From contig CACYME010000008.1 of NCBI GenBank assembly GCA_902775475.1, forward strand, positions 62,001 through 126,000: DNA of 64,000 nucleotides, written 5' to 3'. Positions 17,731 to 26,107 of this stretch are shown here, piece by piece. The notes beneath the pieces are model-generated. The model was not told the origin of the DNA. It saw only the letters and a program-made list of their open reading frames with translations, and made no database searches. Source of the DNA: an uncultured Prevotellaceae bacterium (GTDB lineage Bacteria > Bacteroidota > Bacteroidia > Bacteroidales > Bacteroidaceae). A program made the position numbers and the translations under genes. The first letter of the stretch is position 1; the number at the start of each line of letters is the position of its first letter.

Positions 17731-19812
17731 CTACTTCTCCACCCTGATGCGGGCATCTACGGCGATGACATTGTCGCCATCGGCCAGCAGGGGGTTGATG
17801 TCCATTTCCTTGATTTCGGTGGCAAAGCGTAGCAGCGTGGACAGGCGGACGATGATTTCGGCATATTTACGCTCGTTGATGCCCTGCTGACCACGGGTGC
17901 CCTTCAGAATCTTGTAACCCCGCAGGGAGTGAATCATGCTGAAGGCCTCCTCGTAGCTCAGCGGTGCCAGACCCGAGGACACATCGCGCAGCACCTCGAC
18001 GAAGATGCCGCCCAGTCCGCAGAGGACGACGTGGCCGAAGCGCGGCTCATATTTGGCCCCGATGAAGAGCTCTATGCCCTTGAGCATCTTCTGCACCATC
18101 ACCGCCGTAGCGTCGGGAATCTGCATCATGCGGTCGAACTCAGCACTGAGCACCTCCTTCGAGCGGATGTTCAGCGCCACGCCGCCCACGTCGCTCTTGT
18201 GCACCGGGCCCACCACCTTGGCCACCACGGGGAAGCCCACCCGCTCGGCGAAGGCAAGCACCTCGTCCTTCTGGTCGCTGACGAACTCCGGCACCGTGGG
18301 GATGCCTGCCGCTGCCAGCAGCTCGTGCACGATGCTCGGCTCTAAGTAACCGTCTCCCCCACCCTGCGCGGGAACTGGTGGGAGTCCTTCAATTATCTTC
18401 CTTATCTTTGGCACGTCGACGCCGTTGATGACCACGTTCTGGTCGGCGGGTGCCGGTGTCTTCATCACCTGCGTCAGCGCGGTGGCCAGCGTCACCTCGT
18501 CGCTGAAGTTCACGTGACCGCGGCTGAGGAACTCCTGCACCTCGGGGCCGGCGGTGTTCACGCTGGGCAGGATGGGGAAGATGGGCTTGCGGCACTCCAG
18601 AATCTTCTGGTGGAGCACGTTGTAGGTCTCGTAGAGCTGCACCAGTCCGGGCGTGCCGAAGATGACCATGATGGCATCGACGTCGTCGAAGCGCTGCTCG
18701 CAGTAGTCGATGGCGGTGGCCAGGTTCTCAGGCGTTCCCGTGGCCAGGATGTCGATGGGGTTGGCCACCGACGAGCCGGGCAGCAGCTTCGCCTTCAGCT
18801 CGTCGGCCACGTCGCCGGCCAGCTGCGGCACCTTCATGCCACCTTTCGACAGGGCATCGGTGAGCATCACGCCGGGGCCTCCGGCATGGGTGATGATGGC
18901 GAAGTTCTTACCAGCGAAGCGGGGCAGCGTGAAGATGCAGCCCACGGTGGTGAGCTCCTCGCGGCTGAAGCAGCGCACGATGCCAGCCTTGCGGAAGAGG
19001 GCCTCCACGGCTGAGTCGCTGCTGGCGATGGCGCCGGTGTGGCTGCTAGCGGCCCGGCTGCCTGCTGCCGACGAGCCGGCCTTGATGGCGGCGATGCGGC
19101 AGCCCTTGCGGATGAGCGAGGTGGCGTGGAAGAGCAGCTTGTCGGGGTCGGCGATGTTCTCGATGTAGAGCAGCTTCACAAGCGAGTCGCGCTCGGCATC
19201 AAAGTGCTCGTCCATATACTCCAGCACGGCCTCGATGCCTATCTGCTTGCCGTTGCCCACGCTCCAGACGCTGTTGAAGGGCAGGCCCTTCGTCACGGCG
19301 CTCTCGAGGATGAACACGGCGGTGGCTCCCGAGCCGCTGATGAAGTCGACGCCCCTGGGGTTCAGCTGCGGGATGGGCTTGGTGAACACCGAGTGGTGCC
19401 AGCGGGTGAGCAGGCCGATGCAGTTGGGGCCGATGAGGGCGCAGCCATACTTCTCGCAGGTGTCCAGAATCTGCTGTTCGAGGACGGCGCCCTCGTGGGT
19501 CTCCTCGCTGAAGCCTGCCGAGATGATGATGAAGGCACGCACCTGCTTCTCGGCAGCCAGGTACTCCACATACTGAGGACAGAAGCGGGCCGCCACCACG
19601 AGGATGGCCAGGTCGGTGGGCGGCACCTCCTTCACGTCGTGGAACACCTTGATGCCCTGCACCTCGTCCTCCTTGGGGTTGACGATGCGCAGCACGCCCT
19701 TGAATCCTCCACTCAGCAAATTCCTCACCACGGCGCCGCCGGGTTTATGCACGTTGTTCGAGCCGCCGATGACGACGATGCTCTCCGGTTCCAATAGTTG
19801 TCGGTTTATCAT
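17731..19812 (-). CDS. Acetate-CoA ligase (ADP-forming), fused alpha and beta subunits
   Basis: 693 aa. Residues about 1-130 form a CoA-binding Rossmann domain (SIVVIGGSNNVHKPGG, LIGPNCIGLL). Residues about 150-450 are the succinyl-CoA-ligase-like domains, with SSHTGA placing the catalytic His at residue 258. The C-terminal 220 residues are an ATP-grasp domain (VAKVVGPVHKSDVGGVAL, VLCGLGGIFVEVLRDVS, EMDINPLL). This family converts acyl-CoA, ADP and phosphate to acid, CoA and ATP, making ATP at the end of fermentation. An in-frame GC-rich repeat encodes PPVPAQGGGDG in the linker before the ATP-grasp part. It is single-gene, with a promoter box at 19839-19846. Confidence 0.88.
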   Translation of the reverse strand: MINRQLLEPESIVVIGGSNNVHKPGGAVVRNLLSGGFKGVLRIVNPKEDEVQGIKVFHDVKEVPPTDLAILVVAARFCPQYVEYLAAEKQVRAFIIISAGFSEETHEGAVLEQQILDTCEKYGCALIGPNCIGLLTRWHHSVFTKPIPQLNPRGVDFISGSGATAVFILESAVTKGLPFNSVWSVGNGKQIGIEAVLEYMDEHFDAERDSLVKLLYIENIADPDKLLFHATSLIRKGCRIAAIKAGSSAAGSRAASSHTGAIASSDSAVEALFRKAGIVRCFSREELTTVGCIFTLPRFAGKNFAIITHAGGPGVMLTDALSKGGMKVPQLAGDVADELKAKLLPGSSVANPIDILATGTPENLATAIDYCEQRFDDVDAIMVIFGTPGLVQLYETYNVLHQKILECRKPIFPILPSVNTAGPEVQEFLSRGHVNFSDEVTLATALTQVMKTPAPADQNVVINGVDVPKIRKIIEGLPPVPAQGGGDGYLEPSIVHELLAAAGIPTVPEFVSDQKDEVLAFAERVGFPVVAKVVGPVHKSDVGGVALNIRSKEVLSAEFDRMMQIPDATAVMVQKMLKGIELFIGAKYEPRFGHVVLCGLGGIFVEVLRDVSSGLAPLSYEEAFSMIHSLRGYKILKGTRGQQGINERKYAEIIVRLSTLLRFATEIKEMDINPLLADGDNVIAVDARIRVEK
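18354..18384. repeat. GC-rich palindrome, in frame in the acetate-CoA ligase linker
   Basis: CTCCCCCACC...GGTGGGAG imperfect palindrome. On the minus strand it encodes part of LPPVPAQGGGDG between the alpha-type and ATP-grasp domains. Confidence 0.5.
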
Positions 19813-19838
19813 AGCTTTAAGTTTTGCGATACTGGTTG

Positions 19839-19974
19839 CAAAGGTAGCTAAAAGTTAGGAGTTAGGAGTTAGGAGTTAGGAGTTAAAAGCAGCGGGTTAA
19901 CTTTTTTTTAGAAAACGCCCCCCAAAAAATCTTCTAACTTCTAACTCCTAACTCCTAACTTTTCCGTACCTTTG
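19839..19974. promoter_or_regulatory. Divergent promoters flanking a TTAGGAG repeat pair
   Basis: CAAAGGTA at 19839-19846 is the -7 box (TACCTTTG on the minus strand) for the acetate-CoA ligase, whose ATG is 27 bp away. TACCTTTG at 19967-19974 is the -7 box for the GH31 gene. Between them, 19852-19886 is a direct run of GTTAGGA units and 19931-19963 is the reverse-complement run (CTAACTCCTAACTC). The control region can therefore fold into a long hairpin that covers both upstream promoter regions. Confidence 0.65.
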
Positions 19975-19995
19975 CCGAAAACTAAGTTTTACCAG

Positions 19996-22326
19996 ATGAA
20001 AAAGCTACTATTTGCCATGCTCGGCCTGCTAACGACCGCCATGGCCAACGCACAGATTCAGACGAACGCAGGCGTGCAGTACCTGCAGTGTATGCCCAAG
20101 GACATGTCCGCTGACTTCAGCGACCTGTCGAACACCTATTTCCTGGCCGACTCGCTGGCCAGCTTCGACGTGCAGCGCGGCGAAGGCCTGGTGCAGTGGG
20201 ACCGCTACCGCCTGTCGCCGCGCCAGGCGTTCAACCTGAACGGCTACTGGCCCGTGAGGATGCAGATGCTCGACTTCCCCGATGCGGCCTACGACAACGA
20301 CCCCGCACTGCGCCTGAGCATCGAGTTCGTGTCGCCTCGCACGGCCCGCATCCGTATGCTCACCACGCCCATCGTCCCCACAGACGACAGCGGCGACCCG
20401 ATGCTCTGCGACGACTTCAAGGCCCAGCCGAAGAACGGTGCCCAGAAAGCCTGGCAACCGGCCGACAACGGCAGCGCCATCGTCTACAAGAGTTCCTTCG
20501 GCAGCATCGAGCTTCAGCGCTACCCCTTCCGCTTAGTGCTGCGCGATGCCGACGGCCGACTCCTCACGCAGACGCGCCACATCGTCGACAACGACTCCAC
20601 GCAGGTGAAGCTGCTGCCGTTCTCGTTCATCAAGCGCGGCGCTGACAACTCGCGCTCCGTCAACCCCGTGCTGCTGCTCTCGCCCGGCGAGCGCATCTAC
20701 GGCTGCGGCGAGTCGTTCACCTCGCTGAACAAGGTGGGCCAGCGGGTGCAGCTGAGCGTCACCGACCCGCAAGGCCCCGAGACCGACGGCATGTACAAGC
20801 CCGTGCCCTTCTACTTCTCCAACCGTGGCTACGGCATCTTCATGCACACCTCGGCACCCGTCACGGCCGACTTCGGCGCCTCCTACATCGGTGCCCAGCG
20901 CCTGTTCATGGCCGACGAGCAGATGGACTTCTTCGTCTTCTTCGGCGAGCCCAAGGACATCCTCTACGAATATACGGCCATCACGGGCCGCTCGCCCATG
21001 CTGCCGCTGTGGAGTTTCGGCACGTGGATGAGCCGCATCACCTACTTCTCGCAGGACGAGGGCCTCGACATCGCCCGCCAGCTGCGCAAGCACAGGATCC
21101 CCTCCGACGTCATCCACTTCGACACCGGCTGGTTTGGCACCGACTGGCAGTGCGACTACGAGTTTGCCCGCGACCGTTTCCCCTCGCCCGAGAAGATGCT
21201 GAAGCAGCTGGCGCAAGACGGTTTCCACACCTGTCTGTGGCAGTTGCCCTACTTCACCCCGAAGAACCGTTTCTTCCCCGAGATTATCAGCAGAAACCTG
21301 CACGTGCGCAACGCCATCGGCGGCATGCCCGTGGAGGATGCCATCCTCGACTTCACCAATCCCGAGACCGTCGGCTGGTATCAGCAGAAGATTGCCGGTC
21401 TGCTGCGGCAGGGCGTCTCTACCATCAAGTGCGACTTCGGCGAGGCGGCCCCCTACAACGGCTTCTACCACAACGGCCGAGGCGGCCTCTACGAGCACAA
21501 CCTCTACCCGCTGCGCTACAACAAGGCGCTGTGGGAAGTGGTGGAGCGCGAGCACCCCGGCGAGGGCATCATCTGGGCCCGCTCTGCATGGGCCGGCAGT
21601 CAGCGCTACGCCCTGCACTGGGGCGGCGATGCGGCCACTAATAATATAGGTATGTTGGGCGACCTGCGTGGTGGCCTGAGCTTTGGCCTGAGCGGCTTCT
21701 CGTTCTGGAGTCACGACATGGGCGGCTTCGTCACCGCCTCGCCCGAGGACATCTACCGTCGCTGGCTGCCCTTCGGCTTCCTGTCGAGCCACACCCGTGC
21801 CCACGGCGCACCGCCCACCGAGCCGTGGCTCATCAGCGAGTCGTTTACCGATGCCTTCCGTCAGTGCGCCGAGATGAAATACAAGCTGATGCCCTACGTC
21901 TATGCCCAGGCCAAGGACTGCTCTGAGCGCGGCCTGCCCATGGTGCGCGCCCTGCTGGTGGAGTTCCCCGACGACCCCGGCGCCTGGCTCGTGGAAGACG
22001 AATATATGTTTGGCTCACAGATGCTCGTGGCACCGCTGATGGAGAGCGGCACACAGCGCACCGTCTACCTGCCAAAGGGGAAATGGATTGACTACCAGAC
22101 GGGAAAGGTCTACGACGGCGGCTACCAGCAGATAGCAGCGGGCGACATTCCCTGCATCATCCTGGTGCGCGACGGAAGCCTCATCCCCCATGCCCCGCTG
22201 GCACAGCGCACCGACCAGATTGACTGGAACGCCGTGGAGCTGCGACCCTATCGTGCCGCTGCCACCAGCTGCAAGGGCCTGCTCTTCAAGCCCGGCGACA
22301 AGGCGCTGCAGACCGTGGAGATGTAG
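19996..22326 (+). CDS. GH31 family glycosidase (alpha-xylosidase/alpha-glucosidase type), exported
   Basis: 776 aa from ATG 19996. An apparent earlier TTG start falls in the promoter box TACCTTTG, so it is rejected. A signal peptide (MKKLLFAMLGLLTTAMANAQ) precedes an N-terminal beta-sandwich and a TIM barrel. TIKCDFGE carries the nucleophile Asp near residue 480, and WGGD carries the acid/base Asp near residue 544. WSFGTWMSR and SHDMGGF are further GH31 signatures. The retaining family releases alpha-linked glucose or xylose. The order and spacing of motifs look most like the YicI-type alpha-xylosidases, but substrate cannot be fixed from sequence. Expected location is the periplasm. Confidence 0.9.
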   Translation: MKKLLFAMLGLLTTAMANAQIQTNAGVQYLQCMPKDMSADFSDLSNTYFLADSLASFDVQRGEGLVQWDRYRLSPRQAFNLNGYWPVRMQMLDFPDAAYDNDPALRLSIEFVSPRTARIRMLTTPIVPTDDSGDPMLCDDFKAQPKNGAQKAWQPADNGSAIVYKSSFGSIELQRYPFRLVLRDADGRLLTQTRHIVDNDSTQVKLLPFSFIKRGADNSRSVNPVLLLSPGERIYGCGESFTSLNKVGQRVQLSVTDPQGPETDGMYKPVPFYFSNRGYGIFMHTSAPVTADFGASYIGAQRLFMADEQMDFFVFFGEPKDILYEYTAITGRSPMLPLWSFGTWMSRITYFSQDEGLDIARQLRKHRIPSDVIHFDTGWFGTDWQCDYEFARDRFPSPEKMLKQLAQDGFHTCLWQLPYFTPKNRFFPEIISRNLHVRNAIGGMPVEDAILDFTNPETVGWYQQKIAGLLRQGVSTIKCDFGEAAPYNGFYHNGRGGLYEHNLYPLRYNKALWEVVEREHPGEGIIWARSAWAGSQRYALHWGGDAATNNIGMLGDLRGGLSFGLSGFSFWSHDMGGFVTASPEDIYRRWLPFGFLSSHTRAHGAPPTEPWLISESFTDAFRQCAEMKYKLMPYVYAQAKDCSERGLPMVRALLVEFPDDPGAWLVEDEYMFGSQMLVAPLMESGTQRTVYLPKGKWIDYQTGKVYDGGYQQIAAGDIPCIILVRDGSLIPHAPLAQRTDQIDWNAVELRPYRAAATSCKGLLFKPGDKALQTVEM

Positions 22327-22394
22327 GGGGCAAAACAGTTCGAATTTGTAGTAATTTTGTTACTCTAAAAGAGCGAAAAACGTCAAAATATTTC

Positions 22395-22812
22395 ACAAAA
22401 AAATAGCTCACGGCGACGAAGCATTTTTGAGCGAAAAATGGCCGTTTTTGGGCCTCGGGGAGGCGTTGCCCGATGAAAAATCGGGCCGCAAAAGACGAAG
22501 AATTGCACACAGGCCCTACTTTTGTGCAGGTTTTTTGCTCAAATTTTGCTACTTTTCGCGTTTCTGTAAGCACGCCAATTTTTCAAAAGTCAACGCCAAA
22601 TTTTCAAAAGGCGTTGACTTTTTCAAACCGTCGAACGACATTTTTTTGCCAAAGCCGCCACAAACAGCTGATTTCCAGCGACTTAGCAAAACCTCTCAAA
22701 ATTCGCTTATTTTCGCAAAAAAGTTCTTTCGCGCAGAATTATCAAATTATGGAGGGGGCAAAATGGCCATTTTGTCAAAACCTTTCAAAAAAAATGGAGG
22801 GGTAAAAAAGCC
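22395..22812 (+). repeat. Dispersed ~400-bp non-coding repeat, copy 1
   Basis: First of three related intergenic elements (others at 34885-35245 reversed and 62524-62915). Shared landmarks in order: a GCATT..T..GAG(C/T)GAAAAATGG start, a TTTTGTGCAGG-like stretch, AAGCACGCCAA, then the hairpin AAAAGTCAACGCC / GGCGTTGACTTTT with AAATTTTC in the loop. AACCTCTCAAAA, a GCGCAGAATT box and a closing ATGGAGGGG follow. Open frames across it are not shared between copies, so I treat it as non-coding. It may be a structured RNA or a degenerate non-autonomous mobile element. Confidence 0.7.
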
Positions 22813-22842
22813 CAAACTGAAGGAAAGGAATTTGGGGGGTAA

Positions 22843-22892
22843 GGTGTCCAATTTGATGTAACATAGCTAATAGTTACATCAAATTGGACTCC
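22843..22892. repeat. Perfect 17-bp hairpin
   Basis: GTCCAATTTGATGTAAC (22846-22862) and its exact reverse complement (22873-22889) enclose a 10-base loop ATAGCTAATA, with extra GG/CC pairing outside. It lies downstream of the GYF operon on the minus strand. No T-run follows on either side, so simple termination is not the obvious reading. Confidence 0.7.
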
Positions 22893-22937
22893 CTTCACTC
22901 TCCAAATAACCCCTTTCTGCAGCACTCAAAGATGCGA

Positions 22938-22963
22938 CCTACGACTGGAAAACCAGCCGTAGG
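22938..22963. terminator. Hairpin downstream of the GYF-domain gene
   Basis: CCTACGACTGG, loop AAAA, then CCAGCCGTAGG: an 11-base stem with one mismatch, about 85 bp past the stop codon of the minus-strand gene at 23047. It could terminate that operon, although a clear T-run is missing. Confidence 0.4.
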
Positions 22964-23046
22964 TTCACGGAATGCCGAGCTGTTCAGGCTGTACCAGGAA
23001 TGAGCTATATGATAGCTCTTTTTCCGCTGACGGTGAAGGTGTCGGA

Positions 23047-23403
23047 CTATGTGGCAGCGAGTGGCGGCGGTGTTAGTGCTACGATTCGCAGCACGGCGGG
23101 CACCTGGCCCACGGGCTGCCACTTCGCCATGCCGGGCATCCAGCAGAGGGTGTCCTTGGTCACGCGCTTGTCGTAGATCATGCGTGCGAGCTCTTTCTCG
23201 TCGAGCGGGCCGCAGGGCTGTCCGTCGATGGCCACGTAGTAGGTAGTGGCGTTTTGGGGCTGTGGCATCATCTGTATGCCGGCGGGGTATTGCATCTGCT
23301 GCATCTGCTGGTTCATGCTGGCCACCATCTGCTGTGCGATGCTGGCGCTCATGCCGAACTCCACGAGTCGGTCGAGCGAGAAGAAATTACTGTTGTCTAT
23401 CAT
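23047..23403 (-). CDS. GYF_2 (DUF4339) domain small protein
   Basis: 118 aa from ATG 23403, five bases after the stop of the SPFH gene. This start is preferred to longer frames that run back into the upstream gene. Residues about 1-55 are polar and Gln/Met-rich (QQMVASMNQQMQQMQ). Residues about 56-105 form a GYF_2 domain: YYVAIDGQPCGPLDEKELARMI then TLCWMPGMAKWQPVGQVP, with the conserved G-P and W-x-x-G-M-x-x-W pattern. The same domain is fused to the C-terminal part of the SPFH protein next door, so both probably act in one membrane-associated complex. Confidence 0.75.
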   Translation of the reverse strand: MIDNSNFFSLDRLVEFGMSASIAQQMVASMNQQMQQMQYPAGIQMMPQPQNATTYYVAIDGQPCGPLDEKELARMIYDKRVTKDTLCWMPGMAKWQPVGQVPAVLRIVALTPPPLAAT

Positions 23404-23408
23404 GGCTT

Positions 23409-24869
23409 TCACGGATTGGTGGGAGGAATGGGAGGCGTGGGGGGCGTGGGGGGTGTGGGGGGTGTGGGGGGTGTTGGGGGCTGCTGTGGTGCGAAGGCGA
23501 AGGCCAGCTCTGGCATGTTCTGCGCGAGCTGCCACTGCGCCATGCCCTGCCGCCAGACGTAGGTCTGCAGCGTGAGGCTTCCGTTCTGCACCAGCTGTGG
23601 CATCTGCTGGGGGCTGAAGGGGCCTGCCTGCTGTCCGCCCACGCTGACGAAATACTGCACGCTGGGCATGGGTGGCGGGGTGGCTCCCGGCATGGGTGGC
23701 GGTGTGGCTCCGCCGGGCTGCTGGTTGATTTGCTGCTGCCCGGCCTGCAGCCCCTGCTGCATATACTGACCCATGTTGTTCATCATGCCGGCCATCTGCT
23801 GACCCATGGCGCCGCCCATCATCATGCCGGCCATCATGCCCGCGGCGTTCATGCCGCCACCGCCGCCGTCGCCACCGCCGCCCATCTGGCCCATCTGGCC
23901 CAGGCTCTGGGCGCCGGCTTGCAGCACGGCGGCCTGCTGGTCGAGGGCGTGGGCGCCCATGAACTGCGTCTCCGTCTGCAGGCGCTGTGCGCGCTGTGCC
24001 TCCTCGCGCTGTATGCGCATGGTCTCCTCCATGTTCTGGCGGTTGATTTCCTGGGTGTCCTGCAGGTTCTTGATGTTCACCTGTGCCTGTGCTTCGAGCG
24101 TCTGTGCCTGCAGCCCTGCGGTGAGGCGGTAGACCTCCTGATAGAAGGGACTTGTCTTGTCGATTTCAAGGTTGGAGATGTCGAGCGCCTTCAGGTTCAC
24201 GCCGAAGTCGTCCTGCAGCCGCTGTGCGAGCTTTGCCTGCACGCCGTCGCTGACGGTTTCTATCTGCCGCTCCAGCTGTATAACGGGAATGCCAGCCTGG
24301 CTGGGCAGGTTGGTCACCACCTGTCGCACGTGCTTGCCGATGGCGGCGTTGATCTGCCGCCGGAAGTCGTCGTGGTTGAAGTTCTGCAGGCGGTTGAGCT
24401 TGATGAACCCCTCGTAGTCGGTGATGTTGAACGTGAGCGTCCCCCTGACGGCCACGGGCACGCCCTGGTCGGGCAGGCGCGGGTCGAAGACGTCGAAGTA
24501 GGGCACGCCGAAGCGCAGCTGGTTGTTCTGCTGCAGATTGATGAAGTACACCTCGGCCTGGAAGGGGCTGTCGCCTCCCCACAGTGCGCCCACGATGTTG
24601 GCCAGCACGGGGAAGTTCTTTGTCTTCAGCATGTCGTCGTAGGGGCCGAGGATGAAGTCCTGCAGCGGCCCGTTCTTCTGCTGATAGACGAAGACGGCCA
24701 CTTCGCCCTCTTTCACGCGCAGTGAGCTGTTCCAGCGGATGGCGTTCTCGCGGCTGGTGCTGTTAACGTCCTGCGCGCGTGGCCGCCATTTCCACACGAT
24801 GTATTCCTGTTCGTCGCAGCGGATGACGTTCATCAGTCCGCCGCCTTTTCCTCTTCCAAAAAGTCCCAT
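23409..24869 (-). CDS. SPFH-domain (virion core-like) protein with GYF_2 domain
   Basis: 486 aa. The N-terminal basic/Gly stretch (MGLFGRGKGGG) precedes an SPFH/band-7-like domain over about residues 15-260 (EGEVAVFVYQQ, GPYDDMLKTKN, VAVRGTLTFNI, LEIDKTSPFYQEVYRL). A Gln-rich helical segment, a Gly/Met-rich low-complexity region (QMGQMGGGGDGGGGG, AGMMAGMMMGG) and a GYF_2 domain follow at about 400-450 (YFVSVGGQQAGPFSPQQ, WRQGMAQW). The tail is a (PPT)n repeat ending PPIPPTNP. It resembles the YdjI-type virion-core family found in many bacteria, whose function is unclear. Co-transcribed with the genes on both sides. Confidence 0.8.
   Translation of the reverse strand: MGLFGRGKGGGLMNVIRCDEQEYIVWKWRPRAQDVNSTSRENAIRWNSSLRVKEGEVAVFVYQQKNGPLQDFILGPYDDMLKTKNFPVLANIVGALWGGDSPFQAEVYFINLQQNNQLRFGVPYFDVFDPRLPDQGVPVAVRGTLTFNITDYEGFIKLNRLQNFNHDDFRRQINAAIGKHVRQVVTNLPSQAGIPVIQLERQIETVSDGVQAKLAQRLQDDFGVNLKALDISNLEIDKTSPFYQEVYRLTAGLQAQTLEAQAQVNIKNLQDTQEINRQNMEETMRIQREEAQRAQRLQTETQFMGAHALDQQAAVLQAGAQSLGQMGQMGGGGDGGGGGMNAAGMMAGMMMGGAMGQQMAGMMNNMGQYMQQGLQAGQQQINQQPGGATPPPMPGATPPPMPSVQYFVSVGGQQAGPFSPQQMPQLVQNGSLTLQTYVWRQGMAQWQLAQNMPELAFAFAPQQPPTPPTPPTPPTPPTPPIPPTNP
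23416..23482. repeat. GGGGGTGTG microsatellite encoding a Pro-Pro-Thr tail
   Basis: Nine-base units GGGGGTGTG / GGGGGCGTG in tandem, encoding PPTPPT repeats at the C-terminus of the SPFH protein. Unit gain or loss would keep frame and only change tail length. Confidence 0.7.
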
Positions 24870-24907
24870 GCTTCAGTAGGTTTAGTTGTTAGTAATAGAG
24901 TATGTTG

Positions 24908-25852
24908 TCACTCGCTGTCTTCTTCTAATCTGTCATCGAAGAAGGTGCGCCCGTAGTGCTTGTCGATGTCGTCCTTGTGGTTGACGTAGAACCAATAGAG
25001 CTTGTCGTCGATGTTGGCGGCAGCTTTCTCGAAGGCGTCTTTCTTCTGCTTCTCGTGGCTGCTGTATTCGTTGTTGGTCACCCATATCAGCTCGTTGTAG
25101 TCGTAGACTTTCTGCTCGAAGTTCTCCACGGTGATGGGTTCTTCCTTCATCACTTCTATCTTCTGTATGAGCTGTTCGTACTGCTTGTCGGCCTTGTCGT
25201 CGTCGCCCGACCCGGCAATGGCTCCGATGATGCCAAGCAGCAAGAATACTCCAGCACCAATAAGGCATCCCTTCTGCCATCCACCGCTTCTTCCACCGCT
25301 TTTCATGGCCTTTATGCGTGCCTCTGCCTCCAGGCGTTTCAGCTTGCGCTCCTCCTCCTGCTGCCTGTCGGCCTTTGCCTTGGCGTCGGCAATCTCTTTC
25401 TCCACCTCTTCGAGGAGTGCTCTCACCTTGGTGTTTTCGCCATAGAGGGTCATGGCGCGCCTTCGCTGCTCGTCGAGGGTGGAGATGACCATGGGCATGG
25501 CCTCCACGGAGCAGCTCTTCAGCTGTGCCAGCCCTCGGTTCATCTGTTCGATGAGGAAGTCGAGTTCCATGTTGTGCGTGTCCTTCAGGTTCACCACGTT
25601 GCCACAGGAGGGGCAGATGCCGGTGAGGGCCGGCAGTATTTCGCCGCAGGCGGGACACTTGTGCACCTTGGGAGCCCTGGCCTGCTGCTCCTGGCGCAGC
25701 TCCTGGATGCGCGCTTCGAGCAGCACGTCGATGGTATCCTCGTCGATGCCTTCCTGAATGGCCATACGCTTAATCACTTGGCGCTCCTTGTCGTTGATGA
25801 TGCCATCGACGAGTGACGCCTTGATAATCTCTTCCAATCGCTCTGAAAACAT
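24908..25852 (-). CDS. Zinc-ribbon membrane protein of the SPFH operon
   Basis: 314 aa from ATG 25852. The longer frame upstream crosses the promoter box, so it is rejected. Residues about 1-55 are a helical TerB/SHOCT-like region (IKASLVDGIINDKERQVIKRMA). Then comes a zinc ribbon (CPACGEILPALTGICPSCG, two Cys pairs), a long coiled coil to about 205, and a single membrane helix (GCLIGAGVFLLLGIIGAIAG). The hydrophilic C-terminus has tryptophan and tyrosine clusters. It is the first gene of a three-gene operon with the SPFH and GYF proteins, which fits a membrane-attached sensing or quality-control complex. That role is inference. Confidence 0.7.
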   Translation of the reverse strand: MFSERLEEIIKASLVDGIINDKERQVIKRMAIQEGIDEDTIDVLLEARIQELRQEQQARAPKVHKCPACGEILPALTGICPSCGNVVNLKDTHNMELDFLIEQMNRGLAQLKSCSVEAMPMVISTLDEQRRRAMTLYGENTKVRALLEEVEKEIADAKAKADRQQEEERKLKRLEAEARIKAMKSGGRSGGWQKGCLIGAGVFLLLGIIGAIAGSGDDDKADKQYEQLIQKIEVMKEEPITVENFEQKVYDYNELIWVTNNEYSSHEKQKKDAFEKAAANIDDKLYWFYVNHKDDIDKHYGRTFFDDRLEEDSE

Positions 25853-25881
25853 AATATCTATATTTATTCTTTTCGTTTGTG

Positions 25882-25889
25882 CAAAGTTA
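25882..25889 (-). promoter_or_regulatory. -7 promoter box of the zinc-ribbon/SPFH/GYF operon
   Basis: CAAAGTTA on the plus strand is TAACTTTG on the minus strand, 29 bp before ATG 25852. It matches the Bacteroidota TAnnTTTG element. Confidence 0.65.
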
Positions 25890-26045
25890 AGAAGAAAAGG
25901 AAAAAAGACCAAGGAAAAACGAGAAAACTTTTCCTCCGTTTGTCACTTTTCCTGAAAATATGACTTTTTAGCCGCTTTTTTTCGTACCTTCCAGGCGTAA
26001 AATGATCTTTTTCTGCCCCCCGAAGACTGCACGCCTTGACAAAAA

Positions 26046-26086
26046 CACAGAAGGCACGGAAAAGGATGAATTCCGTGCCTTCTGTG
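26046..26086 (-). terminator. Strong intrinsic terminator of the sodium symporter gene
   Basis: CACAGAAGGCACGGAA and its exact reverse complement form a 16-bp perfect stem with a 9-base loop. On the minus strand it is followed by TTTTTG. It lies 22 bp past the symporter stop codon. Confidence 0.85.
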
Positions 26087-26107
26087 AATGAGTATGGTCA
26101 GCCGTCT

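Noticed and set aside
22427-22861. Plus-strand frames of about 110-145 codons in repeat copy 1
   Set aside because: Frames are not conserved in the other two copies, and the region is a structured repeat.
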